Shown one piece after another: positions 1 through 11,300 of a stretch of 63,903 bases of DNA. How positions within the stretch are numbered: the first letter of the stretch is position 1; every line of letters begins with the position of its first letter. The stretch covers positions 1 to 63,903 of the forward strand of contig JAPDRN010000173.1 of the NCBI GenBank assembly GCA_030247855.1, read 5' to 3'. The position numbers were made by a program, and so were the translations under genes. The notes beneath the pieces were generated by a model that did not search any database, was not told where the DNA came from, and saw only the letters and a program-made list of their open reading frames with translations. This stretch comes from Knufia peltigerae. Its lineage: Eukaryota; Ascomycota; Eurotiomycetes; Chaetothyriales; Trichomeriaceae.

Positions 1-42
1 AGGAGGAGGAGGAGGAGGAGGAGGAGGAGGAGGAGGAGGAGG
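1..42 (+). repeat. (AGG)n trinucleotide microsatellite in coding sequence
   Basis: About fourteen perfect AGG units run from the window edge. In the frame of the transporter that follows they read GGA and code a polyglycine tract. The repeat may continue upstream of the window. Confidence 0.9.
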
Positions 43-1723
43 ACGACAACCAAGCCGACAAGAACGACAAAACGTAGAAGAAGAGGAGCGTGGATGGAGA
101 AGATTTGTCAAGTATTTTACGCCGTCGTAAGTTCTACTTCCCTCTCCTTTTTCCCCTTTTCAACTTGTTTCGTTTTTTCCTTGTCAGTACCTACTGACGT
201 ATCCAAACCCGAAAACACGAAAGATGGTACACGGTGACAATGGGTACTGGAATCGTCTCGATCCTTCTCAACCAGTTCCCTTACCGGGCCAGATGGCTCT
301 ATTGGCTCTCGATCGCGGTGTTTGCGCTCAACGTCGCCTTGTTCCTCTTTTTTCTCTTCGTCTCGACGGTTCGTCTCTTCGTATTCCCCGCCACTTGGAC
401 GCTGGCCATCGACCGGCCCAAGACCAGACTCTTCCTGGGCGCCATCCCCACCACCATGTCGACCATCGTCAACATGTGGGTTTTTGTCTGTGTGCCCGCT
501 TGGGGAGAGTGGGCGGTATACTTTGCTTGGGGGTAAGATGTGTATCCTTTCTTTGAGTCTTCATTTCCAGTCCTGGTCGTTCATTGTCAGGATAGCCCCC
601 GCCTCAGTGATTTTTACAAAATGCAAAATGTAAAAGAAAAAAAAAACAAACCAAAAAAACCAACAGTTACTAACACTTCCACACCCTAAAACAAAAGACT
701 ATGGATCGCCGACGCCACTATATCCCTCCTTTTGGCGTTGTACCTGCCTTTCGTGGTGGTCGCTTCTCGCCACAACGAGACACCCCTCAGTTCATACACG
801 GCCCTCCAGCTGTTCCCGATCATCGCGTGCGTCGTTGCATCGGCGTCGGCGGCCGTCGTGGCCAGCGTCATCCCCCACCCGCACCAGGCCCTCGTCACGG
901 TCCTCGCGGGGTACGTCCTCTGGGGTCTGGGTGTGCCGACGGCCCTCTTCGTCATGGTGATTTATTTCCAGCGGTTGACCATCCACAAACTTCCACCCAG
1001 AGAGGTCATCGTCTCGTGCTTCATGCCCATCGGCCCACTCGGCATGGGAGGGCTCTCAATCACGAAGTTGGGCGCGGTCGCCCGAATCATATTCCCGCGG
1101 ACCGACACCATCCATCCCCTCGCCGGCGACCTGGCGTACAACTTGGGGGTGTTTGTCTGCTTGATCTTCTGGGGGTTCACCTTGCTTTGGCTGTTCCTCG
1201 CGGTCGCGAGCATTTGGAATTGTGGTCGGTTTCCGTTCAACATGGGCTGGTGGGGGTAAGTCAGACGTGCTATATTCATCCGTTGGCTTTTTTTCTTCTT
1301 CTGCTTCTTTGTGAGTGGTGGATCGGAAGGGGGCCGAGAAGAGAGGCCGCGAGCAAGTCTATATCAGGAACGGACGAGGGGCTGACAATTGAGACACAGA
1401 TTCACTTTCCCCATCGGCACGTTTGCTCTGTCGAGTGATGCACTGGCCGTGGAAGTGCCGTCGAGATTCTTCAGGGTCATTGGCGCGGTAAGGGGCCATT
1501 CATTACCAGGTTTCAATCTTGGGGAGGGACAGGCTGACACGGAACACAGATCACGTCGGTTTGCGTGTGCCTCTTGTGGATGCTGGTCGGCGCTGCGACC
1601 TTGAGAGATCTAGTGACCGGTGGCAAGAGGTTGTTCCACGCACCGCCACCTCCAGTGAAAAAGGCTGTTGACGGCAACAAAGACGTCGGGAAGATGGGTC
1701 AGGTTGAAGAGAAACAGGCATAA
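1..1723 (+). CDS. ssu1: SSU1/TDT-family sulfite efflux-type transporter (5' partial)
   Basis: Plasma-membrane carrier of the tellurite-resistance/dicarboxylate (TDT) family, most like fungal sulfite exporter Ssu1. I rebuilt five exons: <1-126, 224-532, 698-1255, 1400-1487 and 1550-1723. All junctions are GT-AG and in phase, giving 417 visible residues. The family signature WYTVTMGTG lies across the first junction, preceded by GWRRFVKYFTPS. Long hydrophobic segments follow, and a short charged tail ends at TAA 1721-1723. The reading frame is open to the window edge, so the start codon lies upstream. The first 42 bases are a GGA run coding about 14 glycines in the cytosolic N-terminus. Sulfite as substrate is inferred from family resemblance; malate or another anion is possible. 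Confidence 0.85.
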
Positions 1724-1953
1724 TCTGGACCAATCCGAGGAGGGAAATGGTGATGCGAAAAAGTTCTTGACATTATTATGACTGCGTCTCGTAAGTTTGT
1801 TAGGTGTTGCTAGAGAGTTATTCGCCGTGGTTTCCTGGGATGACCACCTCCACCAACCGTCCTCTCCTCCATAACAAATATCGGGGGGTATATATATGAT
1901 TGCATATGCGGTTCGTCAAAGGGCATGATAACTCGTCTTGACATGAACGAACC

Positions 1954-2841
1954 CTATTCGTCCACGCCACTACCTGGTGCTGTTCCTTCCACTTGACCTT
2001 CTCCCGGGGATGTCGCTTCCATGACCTGCTTGATATCATCCAGGCGACGCTGGAACCGCTCGATCATCTCTTCCATGCTCTCCTTGTTTTCGGCGGCGGT
2101 CGCAGGGTTATTGTGATCGCCGGGTGTATTTCCTCGCCCTTCTATGCGTAACATCAGCGCGTCATCGTCTCCTTCTCCTCCAATGGTCGGAGCCGTGGTG
2201 ATGCACGATCGCAGGACCTGCCAATCCGCACTGAAGCTTTGGGCCGCGGTGACTTCGTACGAGGGAGCCGCCGCGCCCGCGGAGCCCGAGTTGTCTTGCC
2301 CCTGTGACTGGAAGCGAGGGTGCACGTCGAGCACCAAGTATTGCTCGCGGACCCCTGCGATCGGCGGTGGGAGCCTCGGATCTTCGTGTTCTTGGTGTTG
2401 GGGGCCGCCGCCCGCGGTACGCTGGGCCGGATCGAGAATCTGTAGACTCCGACAGGCCGCTTCGGTGATGATGTCCGAGTCATCGTCGGCGAAGATGTAG
2501 TGGACCGTAGGATGGTGGTGCTCGTTGGTCACACTGTCCTCGATCAGGGTGAAGAAGGGCTGAAAGGAAGGGACTGCGGCAACGTTCGTCTCCTCGGGTT
2601 CTTCTTCCTGATGGATGGTGCCATACCGCCCTGGCTCATCGTCGTCGCCTCCGACGAGAGCGTGCTCGGAGTACTCGATGGGCTGAGGCTGGCGGGGGGA
2701 CTGGTGTGAAGCCACAATGGGGTCGTCGAAACGCGGAGAGGGAAGGAGGCTGCGTGGTGCCTGGGGGCCGCCGCTGGTACGCCGCAAGGAGGATTTCGAC
2801 GGCGACGATGAGTGCGTTGGGACTTGACGGGGCTGGGACAT
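1954..2841 (-). CDS. conserved uncharacterised fungal protein
   Basis: Single-exon gene of 295 residues from ATG 2841; an in-frame ATG at 3009 would add 56 residues that look like translated leader. The N-terminal third is Ser/Pro-rich and low complexity. The conserved-looking core has PFFTLIEDS, HHPTVHYIFADDD and ITEAACRSL, then YLVLDVHPRF and a SADWQVL block. The tail carries a predicted helix (MEEMIERFQRRLDDIKQVME). This ordered core resembles an uncharacterised family I recall from other Eurotiomycetes; I know no function. There is no signal peptide or membrane segment, so a cytosolic or nuclear protein is likely. It is divergent from the kynurenine monooxygenase gene. Confidence 0.7.
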   Translation of the reverse strand: MSQPRQVPTHSSSPSKSSLRRTSGGPQAPRSLLPSPRFDDPIVASHQSPRQPQPIEYSEHALVGGDDDEPGRYGTIHQEEEPEETNVAAVPSFQPFFTLIEDSVTNEHHHPTVHYIFADDDSDIITEAACRSLQILDPAQRTAGGGPQHQEHEDPRLPPPIAGVREQYLVLDVHPRFQSQGQDNSGSAGAAAPSYEVTAAQSFSADWQVLRSCITTAPTIGGEGDDDALMLRIEGRGNTPGDHNNPATAAENKESMEEMIERFQRRLDDIKQVMEATSPGEGQVEGTAPGSGVDE

Positions 2842-3405
2842 ATCCAGATTATCCAGAATATCGGGGCTACATCGTGATAGCCATTGTTGATGAATGTAGG
2901 CGGTTTGTCGGGGAGCAGAGGAGTGTTGGGGGCGCAGATCAAGGCAAACAGATCGGCCGCGAGCCTCGTCCGGGAGAATGAAGATTAGATAAGATGAAAC
3001 AGGCAACAAGGCAAGGCTGTCACAGTGTCAGCTGTGTCTCCTCGTACACTGTGGGAAGATGGCAACGGATCGATGTCCTCTCCTCGTAATGCAAAAGTGC
3101 AAATTCCAATTCTGAACTCTGAGTACTAATCCCAAACCTCGTATATAACCAGGCAATTGCGTTATACGGAGTGCTAAGCACACGTTTCTCATAGTCATGC
3201 GACGCATCTCGGAAAAATAGATCCGCCGAAATCCCCCGGAGTGATGACTATTCCGTCCTCGTCTCTATGAAACTTTTTGCTTTAGATATCGTCGATACCC
3301 GAGTCCTTTTTCATTGTCGAGAGACTGTTCTCATTGATTTTTGACTTTGTTCTTGTGGGGTTGCTTTGTTGTGTCCGTGGTGTTTGTTATAAAAGATAAA
3401 AATCG
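2842..3405. promoter_or_regulatory. intergenic, divergent promoter region
   Basis: About 560 bases between the minus-strand uncharacterised gene and the plus-strand kynurenine monooxygenase. It must hold both promoters. I see no gene; the 3100-3200 part is AT-richer. Confidence 0.5.
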
Positions 3406-4946
3406 ATGGAGGGGAAGAAGATTCTCGTGGTCGGTGCGGGACCTGTAGGATCTCTTGCTGCACTGTATGCTTCCAGACGAGGTGCCGACGTTGAGATTTA
3501 TGAACTCAGAGATGGTGAGTTTCTTGAATTTCCTACGGCTCGTCTCTCTGGCTGACACGAATACCCCAACGTCTCGAAGATCTACGGAATACGGACACCA
3601 CTCCACTCAATTTCACAAGGTCCATCAACCTCGCCCTTTCGGAACGAGGCATCAATGGACTTCGATCAGCTGGCAACCCCGGACTCCTGGAGACCGTCCT
3701 GTCACAGACCATCCCGATGCACGGTCGGATGATCCATACTCGTTCTCCTACAGGGGCCCTGTCGGAGCAGTCTCAGCCGTACGACGTCCACGGTCGTTTT
3801 CAGCGTTCCGTCGACCGCGGCGCTCTCAATCGAGTCCTTCTCGATGAACTCGAGTCCCTGCCCAACGTCAAACTCTTCTTCCGGCACAAGATGACGGGGG
3901 CCGACTTTCGTAGGAAGAAAGCCTGGTTCGAAGTTTCCTCCTCCTCCGACCGAAGCAACAGCGGCGGCGGCAGCAGCAGCAGCAGCCCTTCGGATGCCCG
4001 ACCGAAAGAAGTCGAAGTGGATTTCGATCTCATGATCGGCGCGGACGGTGCGCATTCGGCCACTCGATATCACATGATGAAGTTCGCGCGGACGGACTAC
4101 CTCCAGGAGTACATCGACTGCCTGTGGTGCGAGTTCACCATGCCGCCGACCGAGCCTGGCGGCGACTTTGCCATCTCGCCGCACCACCTACACATCTGGC
4201 CGGCGGGGGATTTCATGTTCATCGCACTCCCCAACCTCGACAGGTCATTCGTGTGCACCTTTTTCGGGCCCGTCGACCTCTTTTCCAGGCTCGAGAAGGG
4301 ACCGGACTCGGCGCTTCTCGAGGTGTTTGACAGATACTTCCCCGGTGTCACCGACCACATTCGGCCCGACGACCTGACGTCGCAGTTCAAGAGAAACCCG
4401 CACCTGCCTCTGATCAACATCAAGTGCTCCCCCCACCATTTCGGCGACAGCGTGGTCATCGTCGGCGACGCGGCCCACGCCATGGTCCCGTTCTACGGCC
4501 AGGGCATGAACGCGGGCATGGAGTCGGTCCGGGTGCTGTTCTCGAAGCTGGACCAGTCCCCGGACGACGCCGCCGGGGCGCTCGCCAAGTACACCGCCGA
4601 ACGCACGGAGGACGCCCACACCGTCGCCGACCTCGCCCTCGGCAACTACCAAGAGATGCGGCATTCGGTCACGTCGCCCTTGTACAAGTTGCGCAAGTCC
4701 GTCGAAGAGACCCTGGACAAGTACCTGCCCGGGCTGGGCTGGGCGACCCAATATTCCCGCGTCAGTTTCAGCAACATGAGGTACAGTCAAGTGGTGCAGC
4801 ATTCGAGGAACCAGAAACGGATCCTCAGCGCCGTCTTTTTGGTTTTTGCCGCACTCGCGGCTTCGGGGCCTGCTGCTGCTATCTACATGTATGCTATGCG
4901 CTCGAGGCTTACGAAGCACATCAACCTCTCGTGGCTACGAAGGTGA
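3406..4946 (+). CDS. bna4: kynurenine 3-monooxygenase
   Basis: FAD-dependent hydroxylase converting L-kynurenine to 3-hydroxykynurenine in de novo NAD+ synthesis, normally on the mitochondrial outer membrane. Two exons, 3406-3514 and 3580-4946, give 491 residues; the 65 nt intron splits a GAT codon. Residues 10-15 are the dinucleotide-binding GAGPVG. SINLALSERGI follows the junction, GADGAHS lies near residue 190 and GDAAHAMVPFYGQGMN near 331, all typical of this enzyme. A C-terminal hydrophobic segment (about 455-478) fits membrane anchoring. A Ser/Gly low-complexity insert (about 158-177, coded near 3943-4000) sits inside the FAD domain. The gene is convergent with fab1. Confidence 0.95.
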
Positions 4947-5329
4947 AGAAGGGCACGATGATCTTGTTTCACGTCGAATTATGTGGGGGAGGGTTTTGTA
5001 CAAAGATACCTTAGATGTTGTAACACAGTACTCAGTAATAGATCAAATCGAATCACGCTATGCGTTTTATGTCTCATGTCCTCGGAACTATGTACTGATA
5101 GGTGAACCCAAATCGACGCCATGTCGCTATGCTATGCCAAAAACACACCTCATGATGAGCTCCCTCATATCTAACACCACCTGCTGGCTCCGGCGAGGAG
5201 GCAACATAATACAAGAAAATACACAAAGCGTGCTATATCTCAGCTTGCCACTATTCGCTCTCTCATTGCCGTATCCCACATGATTTGATCTAACAAATCA
5301 ATACAAATGCTGCTGCCGTCCTTTTTGGG
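4947..5329. other. intergenic, convergent 3' regions
   Basis: About 380 bases between the 3' ends of bna4 and fab1. It presumably holds both transcript ends. No coding sequence seen. Confidence 0.5.
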
Positions 5330-8300
5330 TTATGACAGAATTTGAATCTCATTCTCACCAACGTCTCCGTCCTTGTCACCGGCACCACCCTCGATGCGTA
5401 GCATCCTCCTCTCCACCCTGACTGGTTTGAACTGGTGCCAACAATTCGGCGCCTCGAGCACGTATCGGTTCATTGCCTCGCGAAACCTTCTTTTGTACTC
5501 TTTGGGACTTGTTACCGTGGGCCTGTTCTTCCCTCCACGTGCAAAACCACGGTCCTTGATCCAACTCTCAAGTTTCTTGTCCCAGGTGTATGTGCGAATG
5601 CAATCGATGATCCCCACCACAAGTTCTTTCCTCACTTCGTCAATGGCAACCATCAACGAATAGTCCATGACATTTTGCCTGGCGAGGAAGAGCGTGTCGT
5701 TGTGCACGCTGCTTCGGAGCAGCTTCTTGCTATGTTCACGTGTGAACAAAGGAGATTCGTAGATGAACTCAACCATGTTCTCGTCTAAGAGCACCTCGTT
5801 CTTCTCGCCAGTTGCATTGATTTTGCGGTTCCTCATGCTGCCCTTTAGATCAAAGATGCGTGTTGGGATACGGTCGTAGAACAAATTCTCCATCACCAAC
5901 AAAAACCAATTGTATTCGAGACCTGTCACCGGGTTCTTGATGATGATCTGGTAGAAGCCGAGCATTTTGGCGATTACAGAGGGCAACTCGTGGAAGAACG
6001 CTTCGGACATGATCTGGAAATAGTTTGGGGCGAACTTGAGAAAGGACTGCGTCTCGATAGGTGAAAGTGACTTGAGCACGAATCGATCGTCTAAAGTCTT
6101 GAGGAAAAGTGATTTGGTCTTTCCACCTTTCGAATCCCACTTGGCACATCTGGAGAGTGACTCGATGATTCTATCGGCAACGCCGCATTTCCGGCGAACA
6201 GCGTCAAATTGCTCGGCAAAGAATATCTTGCAGAGCATCTTGGCCGGGCCTTCTTGAAATTGGTACTTTAGGTGAGTACCAGTCTTCCGCAGCAAAGAGT
6301 GCATGACATCGGCTTGTAGAGCGTCTGAATGATCATGTCCACCCATATAATGAACACTGTCGCGGACAGGGCGATTCTGAAGATCCTGCAGCATGGTCTT
6401 GTAGTCTTGGGAGTCAAGGGCGAACGCAATAATGGAGCTTGGCTCGTCTTCACGAACGATGATATCGCAATCGGCAAAGATATGATCAGACGCTCCAAGA
6501 GGATACTCAAGCGGAGTCCATCCACTTGCAGATCGTTCAGCCCAGAAATTGGTCAGCATCTTCATGAGTGAGGTACGTTCATGCTTGGGAAGTTCTTTGA
6601 GATCCATGTCTTCCTGGGACATGCGTAACAGATCTTCAGGTGAATCTGGGAGGTATATCTCTTCCGAAACCTCTTCAGCATCACTTCGATCTTCGTTCTC
6701 AGAAGGCGCGTGACTCGAAACTTGTGCATCGACTTCATTTTCCATGCTATCGGGAGGCGCTGTTGGTAAAAAGGGACGCGCTTCCCGTTGAGCAACGTCG
6801 ATTTGCGCCATACCCTGCGCAGTATTTGCAGACTTTTGGTCTTGGTCCGGAGCCTCATCCATGCCAAAGACGTCGTCAGAGTCACCCCTTTCTTCAACTG
6901 CCTCGTCAACATCTTTGTAGACCTCAACGATGGGCTTTGAAACAGCCAACGGATAGATCCTAGACTGTCTGTTCCTGGCGGCCCTCAACTTCCTCTCTCT
7001 AATTCTCTCGCGTTCGAATTCACGACTGAGCTGTTCGAAGTGCTTGGCTAGGTTTGACACGCGTGACTCTTTCCGTTCCTTGATAGCTCGTGGTATAAGC
7101 GAATGTCCTTTGGAGAAAGTATTCTTCTTAAGTTGTGAGAGACCTAACCGTTCAGAAAGCTTTTTGTCGGGGATTAAGAGACTAGAATCAGGGCTGATTG
7201 CTGACAAGGAAGGACTATTCTTAGTAGATCCAAAGCCATTCATAGCGTTAATCGCAGACAGGGTGCTCGTAGGGGGCTGACCCGCGGTTTGACGTAGAGT
7301 TATGACGCCGGCTGGCTGAGAATGTGCGCGAGAAAGCTTTGGCGAGGCGGCTTTACCATCAGCCGTTCGCCGTACCGACGATGATGGAGTGCCGTCTTCA
7401 GTCAACACTGGCATATCAACCGCTTGTGTTTTCGGACTTGTGAGCAGCGTCCCAGGCGCGTCAGTGCTTCGAGAAGGGGTAGGAGAGATTTCGGAGACAA
7501 AGACTTCTGGTTGCCCGTTGGTCATAGAATCCTCCGCAGCAGCGGCAGACATAGTTTCTCGGTGGCCTGGCAAAACTATTGCAAGATCCAAGTGTTTGAC
7601 ATCTTCAATGTTTCTTGGTCCATCCAGTACGGAAGGAAGATTCTGGACATCCGTCTGCGTGGTTGCTGGCGATAACAACGACTCGTCTTCCGTCGATGCG
7701 TGGTTAGAATGCTCATCGAGAACAGACTGGAGAACATTCTGCGTCTTCTCGGGGGATAGTTTTGAACCTCTGCGTAATTCGAGCATATTGGGCCGTTGCT
7801 CTTCCAATTCTTCCTTTTCATCGATTCTCTCTTCCATGGGCGGCGTCGTCACTCCCTCGTCCTGGGTCGTAAGTGAGGTCACCGAAATATCACGATCTAG
7901 GAAGATTTTCTTGAGCTGCAATGTAGCGAGTCTGCGAATATCTTTTTCCGAAGGGAAGAAATCACGCTCGAAATCAGAAAAGACAGTGTCCCATTCTGAT
8001 ACCTTCTCTTGGCTCTCTCGCACGATGCTATTCAAAGGAATGGTCTCCCAGTACCTTGAATTGGTATAACTTTCCTGAAGCTTCTTGATCAAACTGGCAT
8101 GCTCTTCGGTGGCTCTCTTGGTAAGTTTCTCAATTTCAGCTCGACAAGCTTCTGCAGCTTCAGGTAACACAGCATCGACATTAATGTTCTTCAAGCGCAG
8201 TTTCACGGATACCATGAATCGTGTGATTCGCTGTTCCAAACGAGTATATACTTCGTTGCGAAATATCAGATCGTTGTCAACTTTCCACGTGATTCTCATC

Positions 8301-11300
8301 CTTGGAACGATAATCTCCAGGAGATCGATAGGATCATAGTGAACGCGCAAGGCAAAATCTTTGTAGCCAAAGTACCTCAGGTGGTCTCGGTGAAGGTCAT
8401 GAGGACAGATCCCAGCTCGGGCATGAAGGTCTGCACTCCAGAAGGAGAGCTCGAGGTATTTGCCAAAAGAGTATTTCCAGGTACTTGGTGACATGGGAGT
8501 GACAGTTGTTTCGACGCCACAAACCTTGCACTGACTCCACATGAGTATGACATCTTGGAAACCACGCATTTTTGAGGGATATTGTTGTACAAAAACCGTG
8601 ACTTGAGCCTCCCCATGCACATACTGTCGGTGATGCTCGTGCATCTTCTTTTCGCAAGCCTCTGATTGGCAGGCTTCATTTGCACGATAACAGAGATCCT
8701 CAACATATTGGCCAAGCGTGCAATCGGCTTCAAACTCGGCTTCTGTCTCGTGTTCGTTGTAGAAGCTGAAGGCCAAGAGATCCGGCCCTGAGCATGGCAC
8801 AGAGGTTTCAGTCGAGACAAGGCTGAACAGCACCACGATGTTCTGGTGAGCGAAAGGATCGAAGAGATTGCGGTTTCCCGAGAGATAAGTTTCCCACTGC
8901 TTCTTCTGAGTTTCATAATTGTAGAGAGCTTTGTCGTACTCAGCGTCGTGAACAGCATGAATGATTTCCCTAACCTTCTTGCTCGCTCCTGCCAAGGGTC
9001 TATGGACCATCTCGGGTTGAAGTAAGGTGAACTTAGCAGACTTGCCCTTATCTTCCATCGCTTGCTCAGCAGATAAGTCCTGGTCTCGAAGTCTCTTGAG
9101 ATATACCACCCGTCTCTCCAATTCGCGGGCACGCATCAACAGATAAGGCTGAGAGAACTTGACGAAGGGGGATGCTGAGAGGATCCGGGTTTCATGTTTC
9201 AGTACAAGGTCTTCATAAAACGTAGGCACAGGAATGTCATCCGGAATGTGGACTGAGTCCGCTGTGTCCATTCTGGTGGCCGTTACTGGAGTGGTGTCTT
9301 TTTCAGATGAGATAACATCCGTGCTGGAGATTTCCGCTTCTGGCTTTGGTAGACCATCAACATTGGCTGTTCCTCCATCTCTGATCTTTGTGGGTTGAGT
9401 AGCTTCATTGCTCACAGAAGGTGCTTTACAAGTCATATTTGCCGATCCAAGTCCACGATCTGCTCCTTGCACTGTCGGCGCACTCGGGATTAGAGCCCAC
9501 TCATCTCTCATCAAGCAGGTCTCTAGCTTCAAATTATATACGACATACACCATGAATTCCGTGACGTGCTTAATCTTGGTAAGTGTTTGTCGATCTGCAC
9601 CCCTCAGCGCGATCGTGCAGCCAAGGGCTGGAGGGCAGCCGGATAGATAGACGTATGTTTTCTTCCGGCCTTCGGCCACAAACGTCTTTACCTCGAAAGA
9701 ATCGCAGCGGCCGAAGGGATCCACCTGCGATGTGAGCTTATCCATTGAATGCATGACACGAGCGCGCGTGCATCTCGAAACAGCTTCGAGAACAGACGAT
9801 TTGACGTTGAATATCGTTGTAATCTTAGCCTTCTCTAAAAGCTCTAGTGCCAGTCCGGAGATATTGCGCTGAGCCAACAGAACATCAGGCTTTAGTGCAG
9901 CAATACGGCCGACGAGGTTATTCAGGTACTCTCTTTCCTGCCTGATGACAGGGTCGAGACTCAGGAAATGCTGCTCGTGTCGAGCATATTCTAGAGCAAA
10001 AGTGATGATCAATATTTTTGGGTTTGAATGGGACCGAGCCATGCTCTTCAGAGCCACATTCTTGGTGAAGACCAGGCCAGAAATGTAGGCTGTATCTCCT
10101 GGTTTACCACCTGGTATTTTCTTGAGCTTCACATAGTTGCGAATGTCTATGTCATCACCACCTTGTACATCGGGATCAACGTCATCGGTAGCTTTGAGTA
10201 GAATTGGAATAAGAGCATCTTCCCAACTCGACACCTTGGGGACATCAGCATCTTTGAGAAGCTGCTGCAGGAGCTTGTGTACATGTTGTATACTGGCACG
10301 GTTGAGTTCCATTGCTGGAGCTGCCACTCCACGCATAGAGGCACTGCGGATCATCCTTGACCGTCCGCGGTAGATGCTGGAGCCCTCGGCCGCAGAATCC
10401 TGTACTTCATCCTGAGTCGGAATGATTATCTGCAAACGTTCTCTTGTGGTCCGAGGCGTGCGTTGGTGAATGCTACTGGAGACACTTAGATTTCGTTTCC
10501 GAGAGCCTCTCAAAGATTCGACATTGCGAGAGCTAATCACACTAACATCATCATTATCTTTTCCCAGACTCAACAACCCCGCGATGCTGCGATCGCCAAT
10601 ACGGGATCGGCCCTTTCGCACAGCAGCGAGGAGACCACCGATCGCAGTTCTGTCGTTGCCGGGCCCGCTGCTTGAGAGCTTATCTGCGCCTATGGCCTCA
10701 TTGATAGAGGGCTCATCCTCACTGGATGGGTCATCAGAGAGATATTGTGCAAGATCGGGATCGATGATGCTGTCACGGTGGAAAGCAGACGACTTGCCCT
10801 CTTTCAAAACTTCCTCGGCAGCGCGCCGTTGAAATGGAGCACGATCTTCGTGATAAGCTTTGAAATTTCGGATATGCTGGTGCTTAGAATGATGTCGCTT
10901 GTGGCCATGGCCAATAGAGTGACTTGGTTTCAACGACCTGGAAGAGCTTGGGCGAGGCAACGGACGATCCGTGGTGTCGAACTCAAGGACAGCCGAACTC
11001 CGATTTGCACCTTCAAACGCCCGCCGCAAAGGGAAACTCATAGTAGGAGTTTTTGACATCTGCTCCAAGGATTGGGAGGCCAGAGAGGCATTATCGTCGT
11101 CGGAGCGTGCAAGATGCCGATTCAGAAAATCAGGTTCCGGCGTACGAGGACGAACACCAGCATCTATGAGGGATAGGTCTTCGACTGAATAGTCGGAAGA
11201 ATCGTCGTCGTGAGAAGTGATAATAGATTCGCAGGGTTTGCAAACACGAACCGCACTGTTGGCGCCAAAGTGGCTTCCGCTAATAACGACGGTGCACTTA

